64,000 nt of DNA from Desulfobacteraceae bacterium UBA5616 (GTDB taxonomy: Bacteria; Desulfobacterota; Desulfobacteria; Desulfobacterales; UBA5616): positions 62,001 to 126,000 of the forward strand of contig DIKO01000092.1 of assembly GCA_002423615.1 (NCBI GenBank), written 5' to 3'. The position numbers and the translations under genes are program-made. This document shows, piece after piece, positions 8,117-17,618 of the stretch. The notes under the pieces were generated by a model that saw only the letters and a program-made list of their open reading frames with translations, had not been told where the DNA came from and did not search any database. The stretch's first letter is position 1; each line of letters starts with the position of its first letter.

Positions 8117-8997
8117 TTATGCCCTCACATAACAGCCGTTTTGATGCAGGATAACCCCTTTTCGAATGTTGCGTTCCAGGTGTTTGGCCATGATCGCCGC
8201 TTCACCGAAACGAAAAAAGGGTTCCCTTGCCCCCGGCCGGTTATATACGATGCCTGCATCAATAATCTGTTCCAAATCCTTGGGCGAGTCCAGAAGCTCC
8301 AGAAGACGTTGTTCCCGCCGGCTGACAACCCCGATATAATCGTCCCATAAATCCCCGGGTTCTTTCTCGAAAACCCCGGTCTCATGGCAGGCGAGCCATA
8401 CCTCAGCAGACATCTGCTTCAAAATTTCCACGGATGCCATTACCTCGTCAAGGTTCGAATCCCGGTCACCATACCAGGGGCCGAAACGGGTCAAATCATA
8501 GTCTCCCAGAAACAGCACATTGGGTTCCCTGAAGAAAAACGACAGATGTCCCGGTGTGTGACCGGGAGTGGATATCACGTCTACCGTTACGTTGCCGAGG
8601 TCGAGGGTTTCTCCGGGTTTTAAAAAACGCTCGGGGGTCCGGGGCTTGAAATGGAATTGGTGTTTCATCGTGTTTCGCCATTCATCCCGAAAGTCGCCAC
8701 CCATTCCATAGGCATCCAGAAACAACTCTATATCGGACAGGGGCGCCGCATCTGCTTCAGACACCCACAGGGGCACATCATCGAACAGATCCAGGTCCGC
8801 AATATGGTCCTCGTGCCAATGGGACAGCCATACCCGATCAACACCGGATTCCTCCTTCAAACGGATCAGCCTCTCCCGGTCGGATGCCGGGTCGATCAAT
8901 ATTTTCGAGCCTTCAATATACAGCGAGTGGCAGTATGGATATTTGCCGTTTTTTTTCCGGGTATGAACCGTATCGGGCCGAATGTTCTTTCTTCCAT
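8117..8997 (-). CDS. MBL-fold metallo-hydrolase, reading frame broken by a one-base deletion or -1 shift
   Basis: A metallo-beta-lactamase-fold hydrolase with the zinc motif SHWHEDH, a second histidine in STPGHTPGH and the aspartate in LGDYD. The continuous frame runs only to about 8899 and has no ATG. A proper start exists at 8997: its ATG directly abuts the TAA of the preceding CoA-transferase gene and follows GGTGA. That frame gives MEERTFGPIRFIPGKK, then meets an eight-A run (8949-8956) where a -1 shift, or a ninth A, continues into NGKYPYCHSLYIEG, which looks like a normal family N-terminus. The full product would be about 293 residues. In this context it may be an acyl-CoA thioesterase or lactonase; this is not established. 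Confidence 0.75.
8949..8956 (-). other. A8 slippery tract in the MBL hydrolase gene
   Basis: Eight consecutive A residues on the coding strand. In the frame of the upstream ATG it reads GGA AAA AAA ACG; slipping back one base gives AAC GGC and enters the frame of the conserved MBL domain. The local A-AAA-AAA arrangement is a known type of -1 slippery heptamer, but an indel in a homopolymer is the simpler explanation. Confidence 0.7.
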
Positions 8998-10215
8998 TTA
9001 ATAAATCACCTTTTCCGTTCTCAATCGTTCAATTTCCTCCGGAGCCATCCCCAGGTAATTTTGAAAGACGTCGTCGGTATGCTGACCGAGCATCGGGCCG
9101 GGAGAGCGGAATTGGGCGGGTGTCTCGGTAAGCCGCCAGGGAGGGCCGATAACCCAGTTTTTACCGATGACCGGATGGTCCACCTGGCGGAAAACACCTC
9201 TCTCTTTCAAGTGGGGGTCTTCAAAAAGCGCTTCGCTGGACAATGACGGCGACGCAGCGACCCCGACTGCCTGGAGTCGGTTCATGACATCATAATAATC
9301 CTGATCCTGCGTCCATTCGGTGATAATCCTGTCCATCTCCTCTTCATTGGCTTTTCTGGCAGGCATGTCCTTGAACCGTTCATCTCCGGCGAGTTCGGGT
9401 TTCCCCATCGCATTGCAGAGGCTTACCCATTCTTCCTCGGATGCCGTGACGATGCTGATCCATTTGTCATCGCCCTTGCAGCGATAGCAGTTATGCGGCG
9501 CCATCACGTCATCCTTGTTCCCTTTTCTCACCTGGATTCTGCCATTCATGACATAATCCATGAAGATGTCTCCGGCAAAAACCGCGATGGCTTCCTGGGA
9601 TGCCAGATCGATATATTGGCCCTCCCCGGTCTGTCGGAGATGATACAGAGCCGCCAGAATAGCAAAGGCGGATGTACACGCGCTTCTTAAATCAATGGAT
9701 CCCATGAAATTGCTGGGAGGCCAATCCGGATATCCCGTGATATGGGGGAGGCCTGAAAGGGCTGCAAATGTGGGGGCATACCCCACATATTCCCGGTCCG
9801 GACCTGTCTGACCGCAGGCCGACGAGGAAAGATAAATAATGTCGGGTTTCAATTCTCTGACGACATCGTATCCCAGTCCCAACCTGGGGATGACGCCGGG
9901 ACGCATGTTTTCCATCACCACATCGCTTATTGCGATGAGTTTCTTGGCGATCTCCACGGCCTGGGGCTTCTTGAGGTTTAAACTGACACTCAATTTGTTG
10001 AGATTGAGATTGTTGAACACCTCGGATTCATCCAGGGTTTCAAATTTTCTGCCGGTGGTAAAGGAAAGATTTCGGGAGTGGTCCGGCCGTTGACGGCTTT
10101 CCACCTTTATGACTTCGGCGCCTAAAAATCCCAACAGACAGGTTGCATAGGGGCCTGCCCAGGCGGAAGTAAATTCAACAACTCTGATGGTTTTCAGGGG
10201 TCCTAAATTCTCCAT
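8998..10215 (-). CDS. CaiB/BaiF family (class III) CoA-transferase
   Basis: 405 residues, normal family length. These enzymes move CoA between carboxylates through an enzyme-bound mixed anhydride on a conserved aspartate. Seen: the N-terminal ATCLLGFLGAEVIKVES, the NLNKLSVSLNLKKP segment, ENMRPGVIPRLGLGYDV, and the catalytic region MGSIDLRSACTSAFAILAA, where the aspartate of GSIDLRS is the likely nucleophile. An AGGAGG site is 5 bases before the ATG. It follows another CoA-transferase by 12 bp and its stop abuts the MBL gene start. Confidence 0.92.
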   Translation of the reverse strand: MENLGPLKTIRVVEFTSAWAGPYATCLLGFLGAEVIKVESRQRPDHSRNLSFTTGRKFETLDESEVFNNLNLNKLSVSLNLKKPQAVEIAKKLIAISDVVMENMRPGVIPRLGLGYDVVRELKPDIIYLSSSACGQTGPDREYVGYAPTFAALSGLPHITGYPDWPPSNFMGSIDLRSACTSAFAILAALYHLRQTGEGQYIDLASQEAIAVFAGDIFMDYVMNGRIQVRKGNKDDVMAPHNCYRCKGDDKWISIVTASEEEWVSLCNAMGKPELAGDERFKDMPARKANEEEMDRIITEWTQDQDYYDVMNRLQAVGVAASPSLSSEALFEDPHLKERGVFRQVDHPVIGKNWVIGPPWRLTETPAQFRSPGPMLGQHTDDVFQNYLGMAPEEIERLRTEKVIY

Positions 10216-10227
10216 GTCGCCTCCTGT

Positions 10228-11448
10228 TCAAATAACCGCGGATTCTTTAAGCCGTTTAATATCATCCCGGCTGATTTTTAATTCTTCAAGATAGATCTGT
10301 TCATTATGCTCCCCCAAAGCGGGTGCAGGTCTATGAATCTGCCAGGGTGTTTTTGAAAACCGGTATGGGGACGACGGAAATTTCGAAATATGGCCCAGTG
10401 CCGGGTGATCCATGGGAATAAAAAATTCCCGCGCGTTGAACTGGGGAGAGTTTACGATATCCTCCGCGGTATTGGTCGGGGCGATGGGAACACTCAAAGC
10501 CTGCCCCTTTCTGAAAATTTCCTCTTTTGTCTTGTCTTTTGCCCATTTCAGAATTTCGGTCTGAATCCTTTCCACATTTTCCATCCGCTCAATTTTGTCC
10601 AGGCACCAGTCTTCCCTGGACCATGCCGGATCCCCCATCAATTTAAGAAAATTTTTCCACTGATGTTCCTCGGGCGTGATCAGAACCACATAGCCGTCTT
10701 TACAGGGGATCACCCCGCCCGGATTTTTATTTTGGACGGAACCCAGCCGGGTCATGTTTACACCGCTGTTGGGAAAACATACACTCTCCACCCTCTGCAT
10801 GGACATCAGCGCTTCGAGTTTCGACATGCCGATATACTGCCCTTTTCCGGACAGAGTACGCCAGAAAAGAGCCGCCATAACGGCAATGGAGGCAACCAGC
10901 CCCGGATCGAAATTCCCGTTGTTCCCCCCGACCTTGACCGGCGGCCGGGTATCGTCCAGCGATACCAGCGGCAGCATATAGCCCTGCCCGCTCATCTGGG
11001 AAATATTCAACTGATAGGCCTTGTGATTTCTGTAGGGACCGGTTTGCCCGAAAGGGGTGATGGCGGCCATGATCAGACCCGGATGAATCTTCTTTAATTC
11101 ATCATATCCCAGCCCCATTTTCTCCATTTCACCCGGTTGGTGATCTTCGATCAGGATATCAGCCCGTTGAACGAGTTTCCTGAAAATTTCCGCGCCTTGT
11201 TTTTTTTCGGGGTCAAGTGTAATCCCCAGCTTGTTGGTATTGATATAGATGAACAACCCGGATTTTTCAGGATCGGGCTGATCGTTTTGAAATGGGGGCT
11301 TTCTTCTTGCGCCGTCCCCGGTTCCCGGCGGTTCGATTTTGATGACTTCCGCACCCAGATCCGCCATGAGTTTGGTGCAGTAAGCGCCGCTGACGGTGGT
11401 GCAGTATTCAAGGATTTTTACACCTTTAAGAGCTGTTGGAGGTTTCAT
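10228..11448 (-). CDS. CaiB/BaiF family (class III) CoA-transferase
   Basis: 406 residues. The family features are the N-terminal LMADLGAEVIKIEPP, NTNKLGITLDP, EDHQPGEMEKMGLGYDEL and ITPFGQTGPYRNHK. The nucleophile position lies in GGNNGNFDPGLVASIAVMAALFWR. It forms a tandem with the next CoA-transferase, but the two are clearly divergent paralogues (for example YCTTVSGAYC against FTSAWAGPYA), so they may act as a heteromer or on different acids. AGGAG lies about 10 bases before the ATG. Confidence 0.92.
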   Translation of the reverse strand: MKPPTALKGVKILEYCTTVSGAYCTKLMADLGAEVIKIEPPGTGDGARRKPPFQNDQPDPEKSGLFIYINTNKLGITLDPEKKQGAEIFRKLVQRADILIEDHQPGEMEKMGLGYDELKKIHPGLIMAAITPFGQTGPYRNHKAYQLNISQMSGQGYMLPLVSLDDTRPPVKVGGNNGNFDPGLVASIAVMAALFWRTLSGKGQYIGMSKLEALMSMQRVESVCFPNSGVNMTRLGSVQNKNPGGVIPCKDGYVVLITPEEHQWKNFLKLMGDPAWSREDWCLDKIERMENVERIQTEILKWAKDKTKEEIFRKGQALSVPIAPTNTAEDIVNSPQFNAREFFIPMDHPALGHISKFPSSPYRFSKTPWQIHRPAPALGEHNEQIYLEELKISRDDIKRLKESAVI

Positions 11449-11551
11449 TGACTCACTTCTCCTATATCCATGACAGATGAAGCGTCATTACGAGGTAAGA
11501 TAAATACAAAAACCGAAAGAACCATCTATCATCAATCGGTGTTTTGAACGG

Positions 11552-12715
11552 TTAGGCTCTCATGGAAAGAAACAAGGGCTCATAGCGATCAAGCTCCATG
11601 GCAATGCGTTCCTTGTGCACACCGTTTGCGCCGCAATCGTTTTCATTGGCTTTGGACCTCAGCAAATACAGGCTGATATCCATCTCTTCGGTCCATCCGA
11701 TGGCGCCATGGATATACACTGCATCGTAGCAGACCCGGTGATAGACATTATTGGCCTTGACCTTGACCATGGAGTTCAGCATCGTGTCCGGCTTTCCCTG
11801 GTCCATGTACCAGGCCGCTTCATAAACCAGGTTTTTCAGGCCATCGACCTCGGTCAGCATATTCACCAGGCGGTGTTGAAGCGATTGAAAGGATCCGATG
11901 GGCTTGCCGAATTGATACCTTTCCTTGGCATAACGGGTGGCGATATCCAGAGCCGCCTGAACCCCGCCGGACATCTCGGCGGATTTTAATACCGCACCAT
12001 ACTGCAGAACATAATCCACGATCTGCCATCCTTTATCAATTTCACCGACGACATTTTCCTTGGATACGCCGACATTGGCGAACCGCACTTCGCATTTCAT
12101 ATCCCTGGCGGCAGTGGGAATTTCTTCGATTTCGATTCCTTTTGATTTTGCATCCACCAGAAAAAGGGTGACGCCCTCTTCAGGGTTTTCGCTTTTTTTT
12201 GTCCGACCCGCCACCAGAAGATGGGTCGCGGAATTGGCATAGGGGACGAAAAGTTTAACGCCGTTCAGTACAAATCCGTCGCCCTGAGGGGTTGCGGCAA
12301 GCTGAATATCGGCTGCGCTGTAGTCCGCCTTTGCTTCGTTAACGGCATAGCTCGTAATTTCGCCTTTTTCCGCTATTTTTTTCAGAAGGTTTTTTTTCTG
12401 AACCGGGGTGCCGAATTTCTCAATGGCCGGTGCCGACTGACAGACCGTGGTAAAAAAAGGCCCGGGGACGATGTTTCGTCCTATTTCTTCCATCACGATC
12501 ATCAGGTCCAGGAAACTGCCTTCGGCTCCGCTGTATTCCTCGGGGATGACCAGTCCCATGTAACCCAGATCCGCCAGTTTTTTCCACATTTTGGGATCAT
12601 ATCCCTTTTTATCGGTTTTCAGTTCCCTGATTTTCTCCTTGGGGCATTCTTTTTCAAAGAATTCCCTGATCGATTTTCTAATAAGTTCCTGATCTTTAGT
12701 AAGTCCGAAATCCAT
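11552..12715 (-). CDS. Acyl-CoA dehydrogenase (shorter subunit of a pair)
   Basis: 387 residues. It begins MDFGLTKDQELIRKSI and ends with YIHGAIGWTEEMDISLYLLR, the short-subunit style without a GTSEIQR motif. Start set at 12715 where AAGGAG precedes the ATG by 6 bases; an in-frame extension to 12763 lacks a ribosome site. It is the second gene of a minus-strand operon, 130 bp downstream of the larger dehydrogenase, and mirrors the pair at 4.3-6.7 kb. It probably forms a heteromer with the product of the preceding gene. Confidence 0.9.
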   Translation of the reverse strand: MDFGLTKDQELIRKSIREFFEKECPKEKIRELKTDKKGYDPKMWKKLADLGYMGLVIPEEYSGAEGSFLDLMIVMEEIGRNIVPGPFFTTVCQSAPAIEKFGTPVQKKNLLKKIAEKGEITSYAVNEAKADYSAADIQLAATPQGDGFVLNGVKLFVPYANSATHLLVAGRTKKSENPEEGVTLFLVDAKSKGIEIEEIPTAARDMKCEVRFANVGVSKENVVGEIDKGWQIVDYVLQYGAVLKSAEMSGGVQAALDIATRYAKERYQFGKPIGSFQSLQHRLVNMLTEVDGLKNLVYEAAWYMDQGKPDTMLNSMVKVKANNVYHRVCYDAVYIHGAIGWTEEMDISLYLLRSKANENDCGANGVHKERIAMELDRYEPLFLSMRA

Positions 12716-12845
12716 GGTTTTCTCCTTTATGCGTAAGGGGCGAGAAGCATTCCGATACGGCAATCACATACCGGTTGCACGAGCCCTTGTTTTTTTGTAT
12801 CGGAAGTTCCGATGTAAACGCAAACCCATTTTCAACCTGACCGTA

Positions 12846-14042
12846 TCAATAACCCCTTGGTAGCCCCAGACCGAACTGAGCCACAATGTTACGGTTGGTG
12901 TCCGTCGTGCCTGCGGCGGCCCACATTCCGGGTGTTGAAAAATAGATCCATTCCATCAGGCCTCTGAGGCGCTGAAGACCGGCATTTTTTTCCAACGGAT
13001 CGACCTGGGCGAAAGCGCCGATGATTTCGGTTCCAATCTGCCCTACTTTTTCAAGAATCAGGTCGTTTAAGGCCTTGTCCCGGGAAGGTTCGTGAATGAC
13101 CATTTCACCCTTCGCCACTTTCCATGCGGCTTCCATGGCGAGGATTCTTAAGGTTTTAATATCAATGGCAAGGTCCACAAGCTTATGACGAATTTCCGGT
13201 TTGGCAAACGCGCCTGTTTCCTTGGCGTAATGAATCAATTCATCCAGCATCCTTCGGGTCATGGCGCTGCTGCTGATGGCGACCCCCCGTTCAAAGGCCA
13301 GGGCCTGCATTAACTGAGCCCACCCGTTGTTCTCCTTGCCGACCAGATTTTCAGCCGGAACATGGACGTCTTTAAAAAAAAGCTCATTGAAAACATGGGC
13401 ACCGATAATATTGGGAATGGGTCGTATGGTGACTCCGGGGCTTTGCAGGTCCACGATGATCAGGCTGATACCGTCATGTTTGCGTTTGGCATTGGGATCC
13501 GTCCGGCAAGCCAGCCAGCACCATCTTGCCCGGTGCCCGGCACTGTTCCAGACTTTCTGGCCGTTGATGATATATTCATCTCCGACCCGTTTGGCGGAAC
13601 ATTGAAGGCTGGCCAGATCGCTGCCGGAATCCGGTTCGCTGTACCCCGTACACCAAACCCCGTCATCTTCTCCGGAAGCGATCTTGGGCAGGTATTTTTT
13701 CTTCTGCTCCTCAGTACCGAAAAGCATCAGGGAAGGTCCTACCCAGGCGGTACCGCTCACGCCCATTCCCATTCCCGGAATACCCCAGTACCCGGATTCT
13801 TCGCCCATGACGACACGTTCCCATACCGAGGCCCCCATGCCGCAATGCTCCTTGGGCCATGACATGGTCAACCATCCGATATCGGACAGCTTTTTGGCCG
13901 TTTCCATGGCAAACGCCCAGTCTTCATCGTAGTGTTCATCCACGAACAATCCCATCTTGATGTCGGTGGGGATGTTGTCCTTGACGAATTCCCTGATTTT
14001 TTTCCTCAGCTCTTCCGCTTTATCATCGAATTTAAAATCCAT
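12846..14042 (-). CDS. Acyl-CoA dehydrogenase (larger subunit of a pair)
   Basis: 398 residues. N-terminal MDFKFDDKAEELRKKIRE, CTGYSEPDSGSDLASL and VWNSAGHRARW in the middle domain, and a C-terminal GTTDTNRNIVAQFGLGLPRGY in place of the usual GTSEIQRN. The ATG at 14042 follows GAGGAGG by 10 bases. It leads the operon ACAD-ACAD-CaiB-CaiB-MBL. A good promoter with a TetR-like operator in its spacer lies about 100 bp upstream, so the whole operon is probably repressed until an acyl-CoA ligand appears. Confidence 0.92.
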   Translation of the reverse strand: MDFKFDDKAEELRKKIREFVKDNIPTDIKMGLFVDEHYDEDWAFAMETAKKLSDIGWLTMSWPKEHCGMGASVWERVVMGEESGYWGIPGMGMGVSGTAWVGPSLMLFGTEEQKKKYLPKIASGEDDGVWCTGYSEPDSGSDLASLQCSAKRVGDEYIINGQKVWNSAGHRARWCWLACRTDPNAKRKHDGISLIIVDLQSPGVTIRPIPNIIGAHVFNELFFKDVHVPAENLVGKENNGWAQLMQALAFERGVAISSSAMTRRMLDELIHYAKETGAFAKPEIRHKLVDLAIDIKTLRILAMEAAWKVAKGEMVIHEPSRDKALNDLILEKVGQIGTEIIGAFAQVDPLEKNAGLQRLRGLMEWIYFSTPGMWAAAGTTDTNRNIVAQFGLGLPRGY

Positions 14043-14136
14043 GCACCTATAACCTCCTCTGTCCTGGAAAAATGTTATGTTTAGTCCAACCTAAGTTCGG
14101 GGTTTTCATCTGAAGGTATCCAATATTTGCTGGAGA

Positions 14137-14165
14137 AATATTGAACAATCGCTCAGGGTTGTCAA
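14137..14165 (-). promoter_or_regulatory. Sigma-70 type promoter for the 14.0-8.1 kb operon
   Basis: On the minus strand TTGACA (14165-14160) is followed after exactly 17 bp by AATATT (14142-14137), matching 6/6 and 4/6 of the consensus. It lies about 95 bp upstream of the first acyl-CoA dehydrogenase ATG. The rest of the 353-bp intergenic stretch 14043-14395 holds a lone TTGACA on the plus strand (14315-14320) without a convincing -10, and the ribosome site of the efflux adaptor. Confidence 0.65.
14143..14154. promoter_or_regulatory. Probable TetR-family operator
   Basis: An imperfect palindrome gaacaatcgctc lies wholly inside the 17-bp promoter spacer, where a bound repressor would block RNA polymerase. 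It differs at two positions from the perfect palindrome gaacgatcgttc at 23358-23369. The likely protein is the TetR regulator encoded at 20459-21151. Confidence 0.6.
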
Positions 14166-14395
14166 GATGTTTTTTAGTTCTTTCTTGATCGGCATCAATG
14201 GGGATTTCGGGTGTCTTTTTTTCGGGCCTCGAGGTTTTTCTTCATGCCTCATAAAATTTAAAGAAGCGAAGAAATCCCCTTCGCAGGATTTCCACTACAG
14301 CCCAATATTAAGACTTGACATAATTGAAAATAAAATTAAGGTTCGTTACACATAATTTAACTCCACCCCTACGTTTACCCCAAAAGGAGTCCCAT

Positions 14396-15514
14396 GTGAG
14401 CATGCGTTATCTGGCGACAGCCTTCTTAATAAGCATTTCCTGCCTGGCCTGCCTGGATAAAGAAAGCGATAACAAGGCTGGAAAAACGAAAACCGTTCGA
14501 ATTCTCGAACACGCTCCAGCGGAGGTTGTGGTTTCCGAGGTTAAAACCGGACCCATCTACAAGATCTATACCTCGGTTGGAAACGTCACTCCGAAAGATA
14601 CATCGAGGATCTTTCCCAAAGTGGGGGGAAAAATATCCGAGGTTTTCGTTGAAGAAGGCGATCTTGTCAAAAAAGGACAATTGCTGCTTCAGATCGACAC
14701 CTTTGATTATACACGGGTTGTCGAGAATGCGACAGCGGTCATGAACCAGGCCGGATCCAATCTGGATAAAGCGAACCGGGACTATGACCGGATTGAAAAA
14801 CTCTATTCGGACAAGGCCGTCTCAAAACAACAGCTGCAGGACATGAAAACCGCCCTGGATCTGGCCCGCTTCGCCTATGATCAGGCCCTGACCGCCCTAA
14901 AAAAGGCCAATGACGATCTTAAAGAATGCGGCGTGAGAGCCCCTATCGACGGCATGGTGACCACCAAGATGGTGAATCCGGGAGAACTCACCAGCCCCCA
15001 GGCAATGGTATTTGTCATCATGCAAATGGGAACCGTTGAAATCGAAGTCAATCTTCCTGAAGAAGCCTTCGGTTATGTCAGAGAGGGTGAAAATGCCTTT
15101 GCATCCTTCGACGCCATACCGGATACCGCCATGAAGGGCGTCATCACAAAAATGTACCCCACCATTGATCCCTTGAGCAGAACCATTAAAATCGTCATTA
15201 CTGTGGACAATCCGAACCTCGAAATACGGTCCGGCATGACGGCTAGGACAAAAATAATTGAAATTGCAAGGGAAAATTCAATTTTTGCCCCCAAGGCGGC
15301 ATTGATACCCGTTGAAGACCAATATATTTGCTATCGCATTAATTCTGGAAAAGTGGAAAAAACAACTGTGGATGTGGGCATAATCGGAGATGAGGTTTTT
15401 GAAGTCAAAAAAGGCCTTGCCCTCGGCGATAAGGTCGTGGTGCAAGGCGTCACCGGTTTGAGGGACGGCATGAGCGTCAAGGTGGTTCCCCTGAATCCTA
15501 AAGGCAACCCATAG
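14396..15514 (+). CDS. RND efflux periplasmic adaptor (membrane fusion protein)
   Basis: About 372 residues. A hydrophobic leader ending in ISCLAC suggests a lipoprotein or secreted protein. The order lipoyl half-motif (GKISEVFVEEGDLVKKGQLL), coiled-coil hairpin (YDRIEKLYSDKAVSKQQLQD), second lipoyl half (CGVRAPIDGMVTTK) and beta-barrel is that of AcrA/MexA-type adaptors linking an inner-membrane RND pump to an outer-membrane channel. A GTG at 14396 sits 6 bases after AAAGGAG and was preferred; ATG 14402 is the alternative. The pump gene starts 10 bp downstream. No TolC-like gene is present. Confidence 0.9.
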   Translation: MSMRYLATAFLISISCLACLDKESDNKAGKTKTVRILEHAPAEVVVSEVKTGPIYKIYTSVGNVTPKDTSRIFPKVGGKISEVFVEEGDLVKKGQLLLQIDTFDYTRVVENATAVMNQAGSNLDKANRDYDRIEKLYSDKAVSKQQLQDMKTALDLARFAYDQALTALKKANDDLKECGVRAPIDGMVTTKMVNPGELTSPQAMVFVIMQMGTVEIEVNLPEEAFGYVREGENAFASFDAIPDTAMKGVITKMYPTIDPLSRTIKIVITVDNPNLEIRSGMTARTKIIEIARENSIFAPKAALIPVEDQYICYRINSGKVEKTTVDVGIIGDEVFEVKKGLALGDKVVVQGVTGLRDGMSVKVVPLNPKGNP

Positions 15515-15524
15515 AGGAATACCC

Positions 15525-17615
15525 ATGTCCATACCGGAATTTTCAGTAAATCGCCGGATTACGGTCACCATGCTGATCATGATCATCACCCTTTTCGGGT
15601 TCCTGTCTTTTACCAACCTCGGCCTGGACATGCTTCCCGAGCTCGAGTTTCCCTTCGTTTCCGTTGTAACCGGGTATGAGGGGGTCGCTTCCGAGGAAAT
15701 AGAAACGCTGATCACCAAGCCCATTGAAGAATCCGTCGGCATGGTAAAAGGCATCAAAAATATCAATTCCGTATCTTCTGAAGGACTTTCAGGCGTATAC
15801 ATCGAATTTGAATGGGGAACCGATCTGGATGTCGCCGCACAGGATGTCAGGGATTCGTTAAGCTGGGTCGTTGATTTTCTACCCGAAGATGCCGACACCT
15901 CCATGGTATTGAAATTCAATTCTGCCAGCATGCCCGTCATCGAGTACGGGGTCACCGGCATCGACGATACCATCCGGATGCGGGAATACCTCGATAAAAC
16001 CGTCAAACCCCGGCTGGAAAGGCTCAATGGCGTTGCCGCCGCCTTTATCTTCGGGGGAAAGGAACGTGAAATTCAGGTACTGGCCGATCCCGACAAACTA
16101 AAGGCCACCGGCCTTTCCCTCAATGACGTCGCCCTGGCCGTTCAGGCAGGAAACCTCAATGTCTCCGGCGGCCATGTGGAAACCCTGAAAAAAGAATATC
16201 TCGTCAGGACACAAGGGTATTTCGAAGACATCAAACAAATTGAAAACAGCGTCGTAACGGTGACGGACAAGGGAAAGACCGTTTACGTCAGGGATGTGGC
16301 GATTGTTCAGGATACGTACAAGGAAAAAAGAGGGTTTGAAAATACGAACGGCAGTCCTTCGGTCTTGATCGATATCTTCAAGCAATCGGGATTCAATACG
16401 CTTGAAGCGGTCAATAACGTCAAGGCCGAGCTGAAAAAATTGGAAAAAGATCTCCCGAAAGAACTGGAATTTCATTTGACATTCGATCAGGGAGATTTTA
16501 TCGAACGTTCCATCTCGTCAACGGGAAATTCAGCCCTGCAGGGAGGGCTGATCGCCGTTGCCGTGGTATTTGTATTCCTCAGAGCCATCCGTCCGACCCT
16601 CGTCATTGGTCTTGCGATTCCCCTCTCCATCATAACCACCTTTATCGGGATGAAGGCATTCGATTATACATTCAATATCATGACACTCGGGGGCATTGCA
16701 CTGGGGGTCGGCATGCTGGTGGACAACGCCGTGGTGGTCATTGAAAATACCTTCCGGCATCTTGAAAAAGGCGACCACAGGGAAAAGGCCGCAGTCCTGG
16801 GTACAAATGAGGTGGGGCTTGCCATCACCGCCAGCACGTTGACAACCATGGCGGTATTTGTGCCGTTGAGCCTGTCCCAGAGCATCGCCGGGAAATTAGC
16901 GCGTCCGCTGTCCCTCACGGTCTGTATCTCCCTGCTGGCCTCTCTTTTTGTGGCGATCACCATCATTCCGGCGATTTCCGCCACTATTTTTAAAAAAGAC
17001 AAGTCCTTTTACGCGAACATTCAGGGAAAGGGATGGGTCAGCTACGTCGAAAAGGGATATGCCGGGTTGTTAACCCGATGCATTAAAATTCGCTGGATCG
17101 TCCTGCCGGCGGCTTTTGGAGCCCTTGCGGTGAGCATTTTTTTAACCCCTTTTCTCGGCACCGAGTTCATGCCCCGTGAGGACGTATCCATCGGCAGACT
17201 CAACATCACGCTGCCCGAAGGCGCCGTTCTTGCCGAAACAATTCATATCAGTCAACAGATTGAAAGACTCTTCCGGGATGAAAAGGATATTGAAACCTGT
17301 TTAAGCTTCGGCGGTATCACTGCCGGGGCCAAATTCCAGGCCGCCATGGGAGACAGGCTGGATGCGGTAAACAATGCCACTGTATTCGCCCGGTTTAAGG
17401 AACGGGAGTTCAGGGAAAGCTCAACGGATGAAATATTGAATAGAATAAGGGAAAAGCTTCCAGATCTGAAGGGCGTGGAGTATAATTTTGTCGACATGGC
17501 CGGGATGTTTTTCGGGACCGGAGAATCTCCCGTGGAAATCAATCTCTATGGACCGGACCTTGTCGTGCTGGATCAAATCAGTTCTCAAATAATGGATAAA
17601 ATATCGAAAATCTAA
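15525..17615 (+). CDS. RND efflux pump (HAE1 type), N-terminal two thirds before an in-frame stop
   Basis: 696 residues of an AcrB-like inner-membrane antiporter: SIPEFSVNRRITVTMLIM start, first periplasmic porter domain, six transmembrane helices including GGIALGVGMLVDNAVVVIEN (proton-relay helix 4 with its aspartate), then the second porter domain beginning after TM7. Translation stops at TAA 17613-17615 in the middle of the second porter domain. The next codon continues the protein in the same frame, so this is one gene of 1037 codons interrupted by a single nonsense codon. Confidence 0.85.
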   Translation: MSIPEFSVNRRITVTMLIMIITLFGFLSFTNLGLDMLPELEFPFVSVVTGYEGVASEEIETLITKPIEESVGMVKGIKNINSVSSEGLSGVYIEFEWGTDLDVAAQDVRDSLSWVVDFLPEDADTSMVLKFNSASMPVIEYGVTGIDDTIRMREYLDKTVKPRLERLNGVAAAFIFGGKEREIQVLADPDKLKATGLSLNDVALAVQAGNLNVSGGHVETLKKEYLVRTQGYFEDIKQIENSVVTVTDKGKTVYVRDVAIVQDTYKEKRGFENTNGSPSVLIDIFKQSGFNTLEAVNNVKAELKKLEKDLPKELEFHLTFDQGDFIERSISSTGNSALQGGLIAVAVVFVFLRAIRPTLVIGLAIPLSIITTFIGMKAFDYTFNIMTLGGIALGVGMLVDNAVVVIENTFRHLEKGDHREKAAVLGTNEVGLAITASTLTTMAVFVPLSLSQSIAGKLARPLSLTVCISLLASLFVAITIIPAISATIFKKDKSFYANIQGKGWVSYVEKGYAGLLTRCIKIRWIVLPAAFGALAVSIFLTPFLGTEFMPREDVSIGRLNITLPEGAVLAETIHISQQIERLFRDEKDIETCLSFGGITAGAKFQAAMGDRLDAVNNATVFARFKEREFRESSTDEILNRIREKLPDLKGVEYNFVDMAGMFFGTGESPVEINLYGPDLVVLDQISSQIMDKISKI

Positions 17616-17618
17616 GGA

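Noticed and set aside
17613..17615. Recoding of the RND stop codon as selenocysteine or pyrrolysine
   Set aside because: The codon is TAA, not TGA or TAG, and no insertion structure is apparent.
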